A stretch of DNA of 64,000 nt from Bacillus alkalisoli (lineage in GTDB: Bacteria > Bacillota > Bacilli > Bacillales > Bacillaceae_I): the NCBI RefSeq assembly GCF_002797415.1, contig NZ_KZ454944.1:2932665-2996664 (forward strand), in the 5' to 3' direction. Both the position numbers and the translations under genes were made by a program. This document shows positions 44,958 to 53,905 of the stretch, piece by piece (within the stretch, counting starts at the first letter, position 1; each line of letters opens with the position of its first letter). The notes under the pieces are model-generated. The model made no database searches and had not been told where the DNA came from. It saw only the letters and a program-made list of their open reading frames with translations.

Positions 44958-45087
44958 GTGGATTGGAGCGGAAGGAACCTGACTCCTGCGGGACATAGAG
45001 CGAAGCGGGAGACCCCACAGGCGGTTACCGCCGAGGAGGCTCCCGTCGCTCCCCGCGGAAAGCAGGTTCCTGCAGCGAAAAGGAACG
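44958..45087. repeat. Dispersed hairpin element, copy F (short form, 130 bp)
   Basis: Copy F starts GTGGATTGGAGCGGAAGG and ends CTGCAGCGAAAAGGAACG. It is nearly the reverse complement of copy D (23223-23351). The central stem reads GGCGGT-T-ACCGCC, while copy D has GGCGCA/TGCGCC, so the changes on one side are compensated on the other. It occupies most of the gene-free stretch 44900-45204 between two convergent genes; I see no separate terminator there, so the element itself may end transcription. Confidence 0.9.
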
Positions 45088-45204
45088 GATAGAATATATA
45101 TCCAAAATCAACAATCTTTTAGAAAAGAGCCTTATGAAATTAATACAAACAAATAGCTTTTTAAAAATGAGTCAAAGCGCCTTAATGTGTTTTGGCTCAT
45201 TTTT

Positions 45205-45513
45205 TTAACCTAATATCCAAGAATAGATAGTTAGCGCAACAATAGCACTTAAAACAACGAAAATAACATTAGCTCCTATGTATGCCACAACAAACGCAGT
45301 TGCAAGGCCAATAATTCCAAACATAATATCATCATTTATATAAAAAACACTCGGAACAATTAAAGCTCCCAGTATAGCATAAGGGACATTCTTCAAAACA
45401 GCTTGCAAAAATGGCGGCAATTCTTTTCCTTTGAACATGACAAATGGTATAAGTCTAGGCAAATATGTTACTACTGCCATACCAATTATTAAGATGACAA
45501 TTGTGCTATTCAT
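45205..45513 (-). CDS. azlD: AzlD-type branched-chain amino acid exporter small subunit
   Basis: This 102-residue protein has four hydrophobic segments and matches the AzlD family: YLPRLIPFVMFKGKELPPFL near the start is typical. With AzlC it forms an exporter for branched-chain amino acids and their analogues. It overlaps azlC by 8 bases, so the two are translationally coupled. An AAAGGGGG ribosome binding site lies within the azlC 3' end. Confidence 0.85.
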   Translation of the reverse strand: MNSTIVILIIGMAVVTYLPRLIPFVMFKGKELPPFLQAVLKNVPYAILGALIVPSVFYINDDIMFGIIGLATAFVVAYIGANVIFVVLSAIVALTIYSWILG

Positions 45514-46231
45514 TTGCTATCGCCCCCTTTTGGAAACGTTGAAAGAGAAACTCTACTCCAACCGCACTTATAATCGTTGCACAAATAATAGCCCATCCTT
45601 GTTGTAATTGTACTATATGCAGAAAGAAAGTATTTAACACCGCTGCCGTCCCAGCTAACACGACTATTTTACGATGTTTTTTTAACGAAGGTACTAACAG
45701 TCCGACAAACATTGCATATAAAGCAATAGACATACTTTCTTGTAAAGTAGACGGTAAGCCACTTCCTATTACATGGCCCACTCCTGAACTAATTACCCAA
45801 CTAGAAAAGGAAACCGTAATAACACCAAACATGTATCCTGTTTGAATAGTACCTTCTTTTGTAGCTGCGACGGAAAATGTTTCGTCCGTTATACCAAAAG
45901 AATATAATGCTTTTTTCCAAAGGGAATCTTCTTCTACTTTTTCGTTTAGAGTGGTACTCATTAAAAAATGGCGGATGTTTAAAATAAATGTTGTTAACAC
46001 AATTTCAAACGTGCCAAGCCCTAGCGCTAACATGTTTAATGACATGTATTGTGCAGCACCAGCAAAAACGAATAAGCTCATCATCACTGTTTCTGTTGCT
46101 GTTAATCCAACTGATTTTGCTAAAAGCCCAAATGTAATGGCTATCGGAATGTACCCTATTGCAATGGCAAGTCCTGCTTGAACACCTTTTCGAAAAGGCG
46201 TGACATGATGTGAAACAACGGTTGTAGCCAT
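45506..46231 (-). CDS. azlC: AzlC-type branched-chain amino acid exporter large subunit
   Basis: This 241-residue integral membrane protein has seven to eight hydrophobic segments. The family stretch FRKGVQAGLAIAIGYIPIAITFGLLAKSVGL at the N-terminus, the MSLFVFAGAAQYMSLNML helix and NIRHFLMS are clear AzlC features. GGGGGAG lies a few bases before the ATG. It is the first gene of a two-gene operon with azlD. No Lrp-like regulator gene (azlB) is present next to it. Confidence 0.87.
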   Translation of the reverse strand: MATTVVSHHVTPFRKGVQAGLAIAIGYIPIAITFGLLAKSVGLTATETVMMSLFVFAGAAQYMSLNMLALGLGTFEIVLTTFILNIRHFLMSTTLNEKVEEDSLWKKALYSFGITDETFSVAATKEGTIQTGYMFGVITVSFSSWVISSGVGHVIGSGLPSTLQESMSIALYAMFVGLLVPSLKKHRKIVVLAGTAAVLNTFFLHIVQLQQGWAIICATIISAVGVEFLFQRFQKGAIANE

Positions 46232-46317
46232 TCACACTCCCCCTGACTAGTGTTTGTTTTATAAATAATATACTAGTGTTATAGGAAGAATGTAAATAAA
46301 ATTATTTCGATAACCGT

Positions 46318-46360
46318 AAAAAGAGCAAACCTGTTTTTCATTCAGGTTTGCTCTCTTTTA
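46318..46360 (-). terminator. Terminator of the enoyl-CoA hydratase gene
   Basis: The arms AAAGAGCAAACCTG and CAGGTTTGCTCTCTTT form a stable stem with a T/A base on both sides, 12 bases beyond the stop codon. Confidence 0.8.
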
Positions 46361-46371
46361 CTAGTATTCTT

Positions 46372-47151
46372 CTATTTTCCTTTAAATTGTGGCGCTCTTT
46401 TCTCTTGAAAAGCGACAAGTGCCTCTACACGGTCTTCGGTTGGGATAATGACCTCATATGCTTTTCTTTCTATTTGTAAACCAGTTTGTACGTCAACGCT
46501 CATCCCTTGTCTTATCGCAAACTTCGCTTGTTGAACCGCTAGTGGGCCATTTTTAGAAATTTCTCCAGCAAACTCATATGCTTCTATTAAAACTAGGGAA
46601 GGCTCTTCTACTAGTCTTGTAATTAGCCCCCAATCGTATGCTTCTTTCGCAGTAAATCTTCTTGCCGTAAGAATAAGCTCCATCGCTTTCGCTTCTCCAA
46701 CGATGCGAGGTAGGCGTTGCGTGCCACCCGCACCTGGAATGATAGCTAGGCTAGTTTCTGTTAAGCCCATTTTCACATCATGTGCAGCAATGCGGAAATC
46801 ACATGCTAGTAGTAGTTCCATTCCTCCACCAAAAGCATATCCATTAATAGCGGCAATTGTCGGTTGAGGAAGCGTTGCAATTCTATTAAATACATCACCT
46901 ATTTTAAATACATTCCGGCGAACTTGTGCTTCTGTTAACGTTCTTCTTTCTTTCAAGTCTGCTCCAACACTAAAAGCTTTGTCTCCTGCAGCAGTAATTA
47001 CCACAACACGTACATCACTATTCGTTCTTAATTCGTCTGCTACTTCCCCTAACTTGACTAACATATCATAATTAAACGCATTCATCGCTTCAGGGCGGTT
47101 AAGCGTAACAGTGGCAATATAATTATTAATTTCTAAGTTGATATAATTCAT
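46372..47151 (-). CDS. Enoyl-CoA hydratase/isomerase family protein
   Basis: This 259-residue crotonase-fold protein has an oxyanion hole formed by FSVGADLKER and by NGYAFGGGMELLLACD. The two acidic catalytic positions of true enoyl-CoA hydratases are in GGGMELLLACD and in ETSLAIIPGAGGTQRLPR, and both appear present, which supports hydratase activity. AAGGAGG lies before the ATG. It lies 77 bases downstream of lcfB and shares its strand, so the two may be cotranscribed for fatty acid breakdown. The substrate chain length is unknown. Confidence 0.87.
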   Translation of the reverse strand: MNYINLEINNYIATVTLNRPEAMNAFNYDMLVKLGEVADELRTNSDVRVVVITAAGDKAFSVGADLKERRTLTEAQVRRNVFKIGDVFNRIATLPQPTIAAINGYAFGGGMELLLACDFRIAAHDVKMGLTETSLAIIPGAGGTQRLPRIVGEAKAMELILTARRFTAKEAYDWGLITRLVEEPSLVLIEAYEFAGEISKNGPLAVQQAKFAIRQGMSVDVQTGLQIERKAYEVIIPTEDRVEALVAFQEKRAPQFKGK

Positions 47152-47228
47152 TTTTATCCTCCTTGAGATTGTTAGCGTTTACACGTCTTTTTTTATATTC
47201 TCTAAGGAGTTGTTTTTTCCTGCAAAAA

Positions 47229-48782
47229 CTAGACTCCTAGTTTTTCTTTTAACGCTCTGCGCAAAATTTTACCTGTCGTATTTTTCGGAAGTTCATCTAA
47301 GAACTCAATAGATGAAGGTAGCTTATATTTCGCTAAATATTCTCTACAGTAAGTGATAAGTTCTTCTTCTGTAATAGTTTCTTTTGTTACTATGAAACAT
47401 TTTACCGCTTCCCCTAAGTTTGCATCAGGTACACCAACTACGGCTACTTCAATTACACTTGGATGGTTGTAAAGTACTTCTTCCACTTCTCGTGGATATA
47501 CATTATATCCACCAACGATAATCATGTCTTTTTTCCGATCGACAATGTAAAAATATCCTTCATCGTCCATTTTCGCCATGTCCCCTGTGTATAGCCATCC
47601 TTCTTTTATTGTATAAGCGGTTTCTTCTGGCATATTGTAATAGCCTTTCATAACATTTGGACCACATACAATTAACTCTCCTACTTCACCTACCGCTACT
47701 TCTTCTCCAAGCTCATTTACTACTTTATTTTCCACATTTACGATGCTCGTACCAATTGATCCTGCTTTACGAGGTCTATCAAGTGGATTAAAGCATGTTA
47801 CTGGAGCCGCTTCAGAAAGACCATACCCTTCAGAAATGATAACGTTGAATTTCTTTTCGAAGTTTTTCAATAAAGCAACAGGCATAGAAGCTCCACCAGA
47901 AATACATAAACGTAAGGAAGATAAATCTTCAACGTCTACACCTTCATGTTGCAATAAGAAGTTGTACATTGTTGGCACGCCAGCAAATACAGTTGCTTCA
48001 TGCTTTTTTGTTATTTCAAAAATATGTTGCGGGCTAAACCTAGGAACAATAATAACTGTTGCTCCATTCATAAGTGGTGCATTAAGTGCTACAGTTAAAC
48101 AAAAAACATGGAACATCGGCAAAGTCGCAATAACACGATCCGATTCATTCACTTTTAAAAAATCAGCCACATCTTTTGCATTGCGATATAAATTTTTGTG
48201 AGTTAACATAGCTCCTTTTGGCTTCCCAGTTGTTCCAGAAGTGTAAAGAATAATGGCTACATCATCCTCGTGTAAATCTGGGCCTTCATATTGGTAGCTA
48301 CCTGCGCCAAGTATGGATGTAAACGATTTCATTTTTTGGAAAACTGTTAGCTGTTCCACTGGCAAATCTTTTGATTTTTCTTGTCCTTGAGGTGTTTCAC
48401 ATATGATGTAAGACTCTACTTTAGGTAAGTAATGATGAAGTTTTTCAAACAGTGGTACTAGTAAGTCTAGCGTAACGATTGCTTTTACATCCCCATCGTT
48501 CACGATGTAACTAATTTCATCTGGGGTGTAAATTGGGTTTACTGGTATGACAGTAGCACCTAATCTAGCTGCTCCATACATGGCAACAATAAAATATGGT
48601 GAGTTACCTAACAATATCGCAACGTGGTCACCTTTTGTTACTCCCATTTTTTCAAGGCCAGATGCAAAAGCATTTACAGCTGCATTCAATTCTGCGTAAG
48701 TTTTCGATTCCCCTTCGAATAAATACGCTTCTTTCATTGGATTCATTTGTGCTGTTAGCGAAAGTTGCGAAGAAATATTCAA
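47229..48782 (-). CDS. lcfB: Long-chain acyl-CoA synthetase
   Basis: This protein of about 517 residues belongs to the AMP-forming ligases: P-loop-like [14 protein letters not shown] near residue 180, [11 protein letters not shown] in the middle, [17 protein letters not shown], and the C-terminal lysine in [12 protein letters not shown]. It activates fatty acids for beta-oxidation. I put the start at a TTG at 48782, 7 bases after AAAGGGGAG; an upstream ATG at 48836 would include both that site and a FadR operator in the reading frame. B. subtilis LcfB (YhfL) lies in the same cluster and is a FadR target, in keeping with the operator seen here. Confidence 0.9.
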   Translation of the reverse strand: MNISSQLSLTAQMNPMKEAYLFEGESKTYAELNAAVNAFASGLEKMGVTKGDHVAILLGNSPYFIVAMYGAARLGATVIPVNPIYTPDEISYIVNDGDVKAIVTLDLLVPLFEKLHHYLPKVESYIICETPQGQEKSKDLPVEQLTVFQKMKSFTSILGAGSYQYEGPDLHEDDVAIILYTSGTTGKPKGAMLTHKNLYRNAKDVADFLKVNESDRVIATLPMFHVFCLTVALNAPLMNGATVIIVPRFSPQHIFEITKKHEATVFAGVPTMYNFLLQHEGVDVEDLSSLRLCISGGASMPVALLKNFEKKFNVIISEGYGLSEAAPVTCFNPLDRPRKAGSIGTSIVNVENKVVNELGEEVAVGEVGELIVCGPNVMKGYYNMPEETAYTIKEGWLYTGDMAKMDDEGYFYIVDRKKDMIIVGGYNVYPREVEEVLYNHPSVIEVAVVGVPDANLGEAVKCFIVTKETITEEELITYCREYLAKYKLPSSIEFLDELPKNTTGKILRRALKEKLGV

Positions 48783-48817
48783 TCTGTTTCTCCCCTTTAA
48801 TATGTATAGTAGTTTTT

Positions 48818-48835
48818 TGAATGAACAATCATTCA
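48818..48835. promoter_or_regulatory. FadR operator upstream of lcfB
   Basis: TGAATGAACAATCATTCA matches the B. subtilis FadR consensus TGAATGAMTANTCATTCA at all but one position. It is centred about 45 bases upstream of the lcfB start, where a repressor would block the promoter until acyl-CoA releases it. Confidence 0.85.
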
Positions 48836-48926
48836 TTTTCTTCCATTACCATTATAGGACAATAACTTCGAAATGTCATCCGATTAGTTTGTAAATATTT
48901 AATTTTCAGTCTACTTTTTTCTGAAA

Positions 48927-48965
48927 TAAAGAAGAAGCTGTCTACAAATTAAAGACAGCTTCTTT
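48927..48965 (-). terminator. Terminator of lplJ
   Basis: The hairpin AAAGAAGAAGCTGTCT / AAGACAGCTTCTTT lies just after the lplJ stop, with T residues on the minus strand. Confidence 0.8.
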
Positions 48966-48969
48966 GTAA

Positions 48970-49956
48970 TTAATAAATCAACTCTATAATTTCTTCTTTT
49001 GTTACATTTCCAAAATAATGTTGTACGTCAAGTTGGGACAAGGCGTTTTCAATTTCTGATTTTTCGTATTTGACACCTTGAAGTTTTGCTTCGATATCGA
49101 TAACATCACCAACACCAAAAAAGTCACCGTATATTTTACACTTTTCGATTTGTCCTTTTTTCACTTCTAAACGAATATCTATTTGTCCAACTGGAAAACG
49201 ATGAGAATGTTGTACGTTGAAAGAAGGTGATTTACCGTAATTCCAATCCCAGTTTTGATAACGTTCTTTAGACAACTCGTGTATCTTTTCCCAATCAGAT
49301 TCTGTTAGTGTATAGTGAGGAACTTCTTCCCCTTTAAAAATTGCTTGTATTAATAGAGTGCGGAACTGCTCAATTGTCATATTATCGTTCATAAATTCTT
49401 TAATATTCGCCACTCTACTTCTGATTGATTTTATACCTTTAGACTCAATCTTCTCTTTCTTAACGTTAAGCGCAGAAACAACATGTTCAATTTCGGAGTT
49501 GAACAGTAATGTACCATGGCTAAACATTCTACCTTTAGTAGAGAATTGAGCATTTCCTGAAATTTTGCGCCCTTCTACAAGAATGTCATTTCTTCCGCTT
49601 AGCTCAGCATTAATTCCTAAGCTCTTTAATGCTTCAATAACTGGTGCCGTAAATTTTCTGAAGTTATGGAAGCTCTCGCCATCATCTTTTGTAATAAAAC
49701 TAAAATTCAAATTACCTAAATCATGGTACACTGCTCCACCACCTGAAAGGCGCCGAACTACATGTATTCCATTGTCTTCTACATACTTTGTATTAATTTC
49801 TTCTACTGAGTTTTGATTTTTGCCAATAATAATAGATGGTTCGTTTATATAGAAAAGTAAGTATGTGTCTTCAATCGGTAAGTTTTTTAACGCAAACTCT
49901 TCAATCGCTAAGTTTATCCTTGGATCTGTAATTCCTTTATTATCGATAAATAACAT
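48970..49956 (-). CDS. lplJ: Lipoate-protein ligase LplJ
   Basis: This protein of about 328 residues activates free lipoate with ATP and transfers it to lipoyl domains such as the GcvH, PDH and OGDH subunits. It shows RRLSGGGAVYHDLGNLNFSF with the substrate loop, GRNDILVEGRKISGNAQF with the adenylate-site Lys, and a C-terminal accessory domain (about 250-328). I chose the ATG at 49956, where AAAGGA lies about 10 bases upstream; a longer frame from 49992 overlaps the end of the preceding gene. It directly follows yhfI, the same pair as in B. subtilis. Confidence 0.92.
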   Translation of the reverse strand: MLFIDNKGITDPRINLAIEEFALKNLPIEDTYLLFYINEPSIIIGKNQNSVEEINTKYVEDNGIHVVRRLSGGGAVYHDLGNLNFSFITKDDGESFHNFRKFTAPVIEALKSLGINAELSGRNDILVEGRKISGNAQFSTKGRMFSHGTLLFNSEIEHVVSALNVKKEKIESKGIKSIRSRVANIKEFMNDNMTIEQFRTLLIQAIFKGEEVPHYTLTESDWEKIHELSKERYQNWDWNYGKSPSFNVQHSHRFPVGQIDIRLEVKKGQIEKCKIYGDFFGVGDVIDIEAKLQGVKYEKSEIENALSQLDVQHYFGNVTKEEIIELIY

Positions 49957-49957
49957 A

Positions 49958-50701
49958 TTATATCGTTCCTTTCTCCCAAACGAGTCCAGCATGGGCTAAG
50001 CTGACCTCGCCATCATATAGTGTCTTTGCTTCTGTTACTAATTGTTCGTGTTCACCAAAGTGTGGTAAGTGTGTTAATAACAGTTTTTGCACATTAGCCT
50101 CTTTGGCAATTTTTGCAGCATCGTGACTATTCATATGGCCAGCCCCTTTACCATCTTGAGCTGCATAAAAATTACATTCACAAATAAACAAATCCGCATC
50201 TTTCGTAAACGGAATAAACGAGTCAAGATAGCTAGAGTCTGCTGTATAAACAACTGTTGCATCCCCTGTTTTAATTTTCATAGCATAGCAAACAACTGGA
50301 TGTGCCGTTTTTAAAAATTCTATTGAAAACGGGCCTATATGTAATATTTCGTTTGGATTATAATCCATACTTTTTGTAATATTTTTATGAGTTAATTTTT
50401 CAAAGGCTTCTTTGTCATCTCCATGACCGTAAATAGGAAGAGTTTCTGTACCTTTACCTAAAAAAGTTGCAATTAGACGAGCAAATTGAAGCGGGCCAAT
50501 ATCTGCTACATGATCATGGTGATAATGAGAAAGAATCACTGCATTTAAATTTGTTGGCTCCGTGTAATTTTGTAGCTGTGCTAATACACCACTACCACAG
50601 TCTACTAATAACTGAAAGTCATCACTTTCAAAAATATATCCACTCGTTGCACTATTTACTCCAGGGTAGCCGCCCCAAAAGCCTACAACAGTAACTTTCA
50701 T
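49958..50701 (-). CDS. yhfI: Metallo-beta-lactamase fold hydrolase YhfI
   Basis: This 247-residue protein has the MBL zinc motif SHYHHDHVAD (HxHxDH) near residues 58-66, a further His in FLKTAHPVVCYAM, an Asp in YTADSSY and a His in LLLTHLP. This is the RNase Z/arylsulfatase-like branch, and its size and neighbourhood match YhfI. The substrate is unknown; related enzymes act on phosphodiesters. The next gene, lplJ, starts 1 base after its stop, so the two form an operon. GAGGGTGAAG precedes the ATG. Confidence 0.88.
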   Translation of the reverse strand: MKVTVVGFWGGYPGVNSATSGYIFESDDFQLLVDCGSGVLAQLQNYTEPTNLNAVILSHYHHDHVADIGPLQFARLIATFLGKGTETLPIYGHGDDKEAFEKLTHKNITKSMDYNPNEILHIGPFSIEFLKTAHPVVCYAMKIKTGDATVVYTADSSYLDSFIPFTKDADLFICECNFYAAQDGKGAGHMNSHDAAKIAKEANVQKLLLTHLPHFGEHEQLVTEAKTLYDGEVSLAHAGLVWEKGTI

Positions 50702-50820
50702 TTACTTCACCCTCACTTTTTCTTTAACTGAAGCATTAAATTCTTCACACAATATCAGTTTATCATATTGAAAATTTATAATCACTTTTTACTATTTTTT
50801 GATTTGTAGTAAAACAGTTA

Positions 50821-50850
50821 TTGACTGGACAAGTACTGTTATAATACAAT
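50821..50850 (+). promoter_or_regulatory. SigA-type promoter of yhfH within an inverted repeat
   Basis: TTGACT at 50821-50826 and TACAAT at 50845-50850 are spaced 18 bases. The perfect 6-bp inverted repeat AACAGT (50813-50818) and ACTGTT (50835-50840) straddles the -35, so a regulator could bind here. Confidence 0.5.
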
Positions 50851-50884
50851 ATATTTAAATTAGCCAGGAAGGTGAAGTGATAAG

Positions 50885-51013
50885 ATGTTAGTGAAAATGT
50901 CTGAATTTTTAAGAAATTTACCTCCAAAAAATTGTACTCAATGTGAAGATGAAATGGAAGAACAACATGAGTGTTATGGCAATACATGTTCTAAGTGTCT
51001 AGAAATAAAATAA
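50885..51013 (+). CDS. yhfH: YhfH family small cysteine-rich protein
   Basis: A 42-residue protein that is easily overlooked. It reads MLVKMSEFLRNLPPKNCTQC and continues with CEDEMEEQHECYGNTCSKC, giving two CxxC-type pairs plus a central Cys, which suggests a tiny zinc-binding protein. This is the YhfH family, found next to yhfI in Bacillus. AGGAAGGTGA lies 9 bases before the ATG, and a promoter lies 35 bases further up. It ends in a strong terminator shared with the next gene. Function unknown. Confidence 0.8.
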   Translation: MLVKMSEFLRNLPPKNCTQCEDEMEEQHECYGNTCSKCLEIK

Positions 51014-51022
51014 GAAAACAAA

Positions 51023-51077
51023 TAAGGTTGACTTGGAAAGTCTAATTTACACCAAACTTTCCAGGTCAACCTTTTTT
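51023..51077. terminator. Bidirectional terminator between yhfH and the PAS-GAF-PAS-GGDEF-EAL gene
   Basis: The long stem AAGGTTGACTTGGAAAGT / ACTTTCCAGGTCAACCTT has one mismatch in 18 pairs and ends in T6 on the plus strand. Confidence 0.9.
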
Positions 51078-53631
51078 ATAATAGTTTCGTGAAATCTGAA
51101 ACTGGCAAAGGCCTGCTAAACAGATAGCCTTGTGCTTCATGTACACCAATTTGTTTTAAATAATTATATTGCGCTTCTTCCTCTACTCCTTCTGCTATTA
51201 AACGAATGTTTAATGTTTGTGCTAAAGAGCAAATCGTATCTGTAATCGCTTTGTTAAAGTTGTGTTCAGGCAAATCGGTAATAAAAGATTTATCAATTTT
51301 TAAGCTATCAATGGAAAACTGTTTTAAATAAGTTAAAGAAGAATACCCAGTTCCAAAATCATCAATCGATATTTTTACTCCTAGATTTTTTAACTCTTTA
51401 ATATTACATAGAACGTTTCGCTCATCTTGCATAATTGTGCTTTCCGTAACTTCCACCTCTAGATAAGACGGCTCTATATGATGTTCTCGTAAGATTCTCT
51501 CAACATTCATCCAGAAATCTTTTTCTTGTAACTGATGCATGGAAATATTTACTGCAATGCGAAGGCATACTTGCATTTCGTCTCGCCAATACGCATGTTG
51601 TTTACACACTTGTTGGATAACCCATTCACCTAATTCAACAATAAATCCTGATTCCTCAGCGATTGGAATAAATTGGACAGGTGATACATGGCCTAGTTTT
51701 GGACAATACCATCTTAAAAGAGCTTCCGCACCAACAATTTTCCTCGATTTCACCTCAAGAATTGGTTGATAAGCTAATGAGAGCTCCTCTTTTTCTAATG
51801 CAAATCTTAAATAATTGTCTAAATGGATATGGCGCTGGCGTTCAACCGCCATTTCCTCTTTATATAGAAGGTACTTATTACCACCTTCCGCTTTTGCTTT
51901 ATACATTGCTAAATCAGCTCTGTTTAAAATTCGTTCCACATCGATTGAACAAGTACAATCTGTTTCACAAGGGTAAGATGTAACACCAATACTAGGAGTA
52001 ATTCTTAAATCATGTTGAGCAATTTTTATTGGTCTTTTTAATTCAGATAAAAGTTGCTCGCATTTCGCAAGTACATTATCTATACAAGATTCAGAACGCA
52101 ATACTATAATAAACTCGTCCCCACCGACTCTCGAAACAGTATCATTTGGTTCTACTAATTGTAGTATTCTGTTGGCGATAACATTTAAGAGCATATCTCC
52201 ATATTTATGACCGAGCGAATCATTTACATTTTTGAAACGATCTAAATCAATGTATATCACATAGAAAGGTAGTTTTGTTTCGTTTGATTGCGTTATCGTA
52301 TCCTCTAACCTTTCCAAAAGTAACCTTCGATTAGGTAAACCAGTTAATGAATCATGGTAAGCCATTTTTATAATTGTGTCTTCGTTCTTCTTCTGCTCTG
52401 TCACATCTTTAGCAATACCAAAAACACTGGTTAAATTACCTCTAATTGTAACTGGCACTGTTGTTACATTTATAAACCGCTGTGTACGATCTTTCCTAAC
52501 GATAAGACATTCTATTTGAACCGGTGTTCCTTGCAAACTTCGCTGGAAAGCATCTCTTGTATAATTAATATCTTTTAGGTCTATAAATTGAGTAAAGTGC
52601 ATTTTTTGAATTTCATCTTTGTCATATCCAGTTAATTTTTCCATAGACCGATTGCAATCTACCATTATCCCATTTAAATCCAACGTAAAAACTGCGTCTA
52701 AATTATTTTGAAAAAGTGGCTTGAAGTGATGTTCGCTTACTATTAAATTTTCTTTTGTTTTGTTATATTCGATCGCTAGACTTGCTAATGACGTAAACGT
52801 TTCGATTAATTTTATATCTAATTCCGTTGGTGCAGCAGGAATACTTTGGTATAAAGCAAACGTACCGAATACTTCACCTGTAGAGGCTATAATTGGTTCA
52901 GACCAGCATGCACGCAATTTATATTGAATAGCTTTGTGGGAATAAGGTTTCCATAATATACTATCTTCTATATCCTCTACAATAATTCGCTGTTTTGTAT
53001 AGGCTGCCGTACCACATGAACCAACATTTAGTCCGATTTCTACTCCATCAATGTAATCAATGTATTCTTTATTGAGGCTTGGACCAGCTCCGTGGTAAAG
53101 GGTATTATCGCTATTCAATAGTAATATAGAACCTTTTACTTTTCTATTAATACTTTCAACCGTAGTAATGATTTCTGTTAATATCAAAGATAGTTCACTA
53201 CCTTTAATAATTAACTCATGTATATGATTTGTCTTTTGTAATAAAATCTCATCTATTTTTTGTCTTGTAATGTCTTCACAAGATAATAAAAACAGCGTTT
53301 CTCCATCTTCTGCTTTTATCTGTACAATTCGCTCTTGCACCCAACATGTTGACTCGTCTTTCTTCTTCTTTCTAAACACTAGGTTCGTAGAATTGTTGAC
53401 TTCGGTAGAATTTAATACTTCGTTTATTCTATTCTTTACTTGAGCTTTGTCTTCATCAAAAACTAACATATCCGATACATTCCCAATAAGTTCATCACGC
53501 GTATAACCTAAAGTAGATGCACCAATTTGGTTCACATCAACAATTATTCTATTTTTGTCAATTAAAAATAACATCGAGGGTATAATATTAAAAAATTGTC
53601 GATTCTCATCGTTCATAAAAATGGGCTTCAA
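51076..53631 (-). CDS. PAS-GAF-PAS-GGDEF-EAL bifunctional c-di-GMP regulator
   Basis: About 851 residues: PAS (about 10-130), GAF (about 145-295), PAS (about 305-420), GGDEF (about 425-590) and EAL (about 600-850). The cyclase signature GGDEF is intact, and the phosphodiesterase motifs AEALLRW, the EVTESTIM glutamate, DDFGTGYSSL, LKIDKSF and IAEGVEE are all there, so both activities are possible. No inhibitory RxxD site is seen five residues before GGDEF. No membrane segment is present; sensing is via soluble PAS and GAF domains. The start is probably a TTG at 53631, 7 bases after AAAGGTGG; a GTG at 53643 lies within that site. Confidence 0.87.
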   Translation of the reverse strand: MKPIFMNDENRQFFNIIPSMLFLIDKNRIIVDVNQIGASTLGYTRDELIGNVSDMLVFDEDKAQVKNRINEVLNSTEVNNSTNLVFRKKKKDESTCWVQERIVQIKAEDGETLFLLSCEDITRQKIDEILLQKTNHIHELIIKGSELSLILTEIITTVESINRKVKGSILLLNSDNTLYHGAGPSLNKEYIDYIDGVEIGLNVGSCGTAAYTKQRIIVEDIEDSILWKPYSHKAIQYKLRACWSEPIIASTGEVFGTFALYQSIPAAPTELDIKLIETFTSLASLAIEYNKTKENLIVSEHHFKPLFQNNLDAVFTLDLNGIMVDCNRSMEKLTGYDKDEIQKMHFTQFIDLKDINYTRDAFQRSLQGTPVQIECLIVRKDRTQRFINVTTVPVTIRGNLTSVFGIAKDVTEQKKNEDTIIKMAYHDSLTGLPNRRLLLERLEDTITQSNETKLPFYVIYIDLDRFKNVNDSLGHKYGDMLLNVIANRILQLVEPNDTVSRVGGDEFIIVLRSESCIDNVLAKCEQLLSELKRPIKIAQHDLRITPSIGVTSYPCETDCTCSIDVERILNRADLAMYKAKAEGGNKYLLYKEEMAVERQRHIHLDNYLRFALEKEELSLAYQPILEVKSRKIVGAEALLRWYCPKLGHVSPVQFIPIAEESGFIVELGEWVIQQVCKQHAYWRDEMQVCLRIAVNISMHQLQEKDFWMNVERILREHHIEPSYLEVEVTESTIMQDERNVLCNIKELKNLGVKISIDDFGTGYSSLTYLKQFSIDSLKIDKSFITDLPEHNFNKAITDTICSLAQTLNIRLIAEGVEEEAQYNYLKQIGVHEAQGYLFSRPLPVSDFTKLL

Positions 53632-53850
53632 AAAAACTTCCACCTTTAATTATTATTTTAGTTATTTTCATAAATACGATTCGTTTGTTTAATACAATAT
53701 GAACCTATTAATTTTCCTTGTTAATGTAATCTTTAAATAGTAGTAACGCATTATGACGTGGCTCATTTACAGTTCATTTCACCTATTTATGTAATAATAA
53801 TGTAACATAATAACAGGGAGAAATCGACATATTTCTACATTTTTACAAAT

Positions 53851-53884
53851 AAAAAACGACTCAATTTTTGGAAAAACTAAGTCG
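53851..53884 (-). terminator. Terminator of the LacI-type regulator gene
   Basis: The hairpin CGACTTAGTTTTT / AAAAATTGAGTCG (minus strand, two wobble pairs) has a 2-base loop and is followed by TTTTTT. Confidence 0.75.
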
Positions 53885-53905
53885 CAATCTATATTAATTA
53901 TATGA

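Noticed and set aside
47743-48201. 152-codon frame antisense to lcfB
   Set aside because: Shadow of a conserved gene; no start signals.
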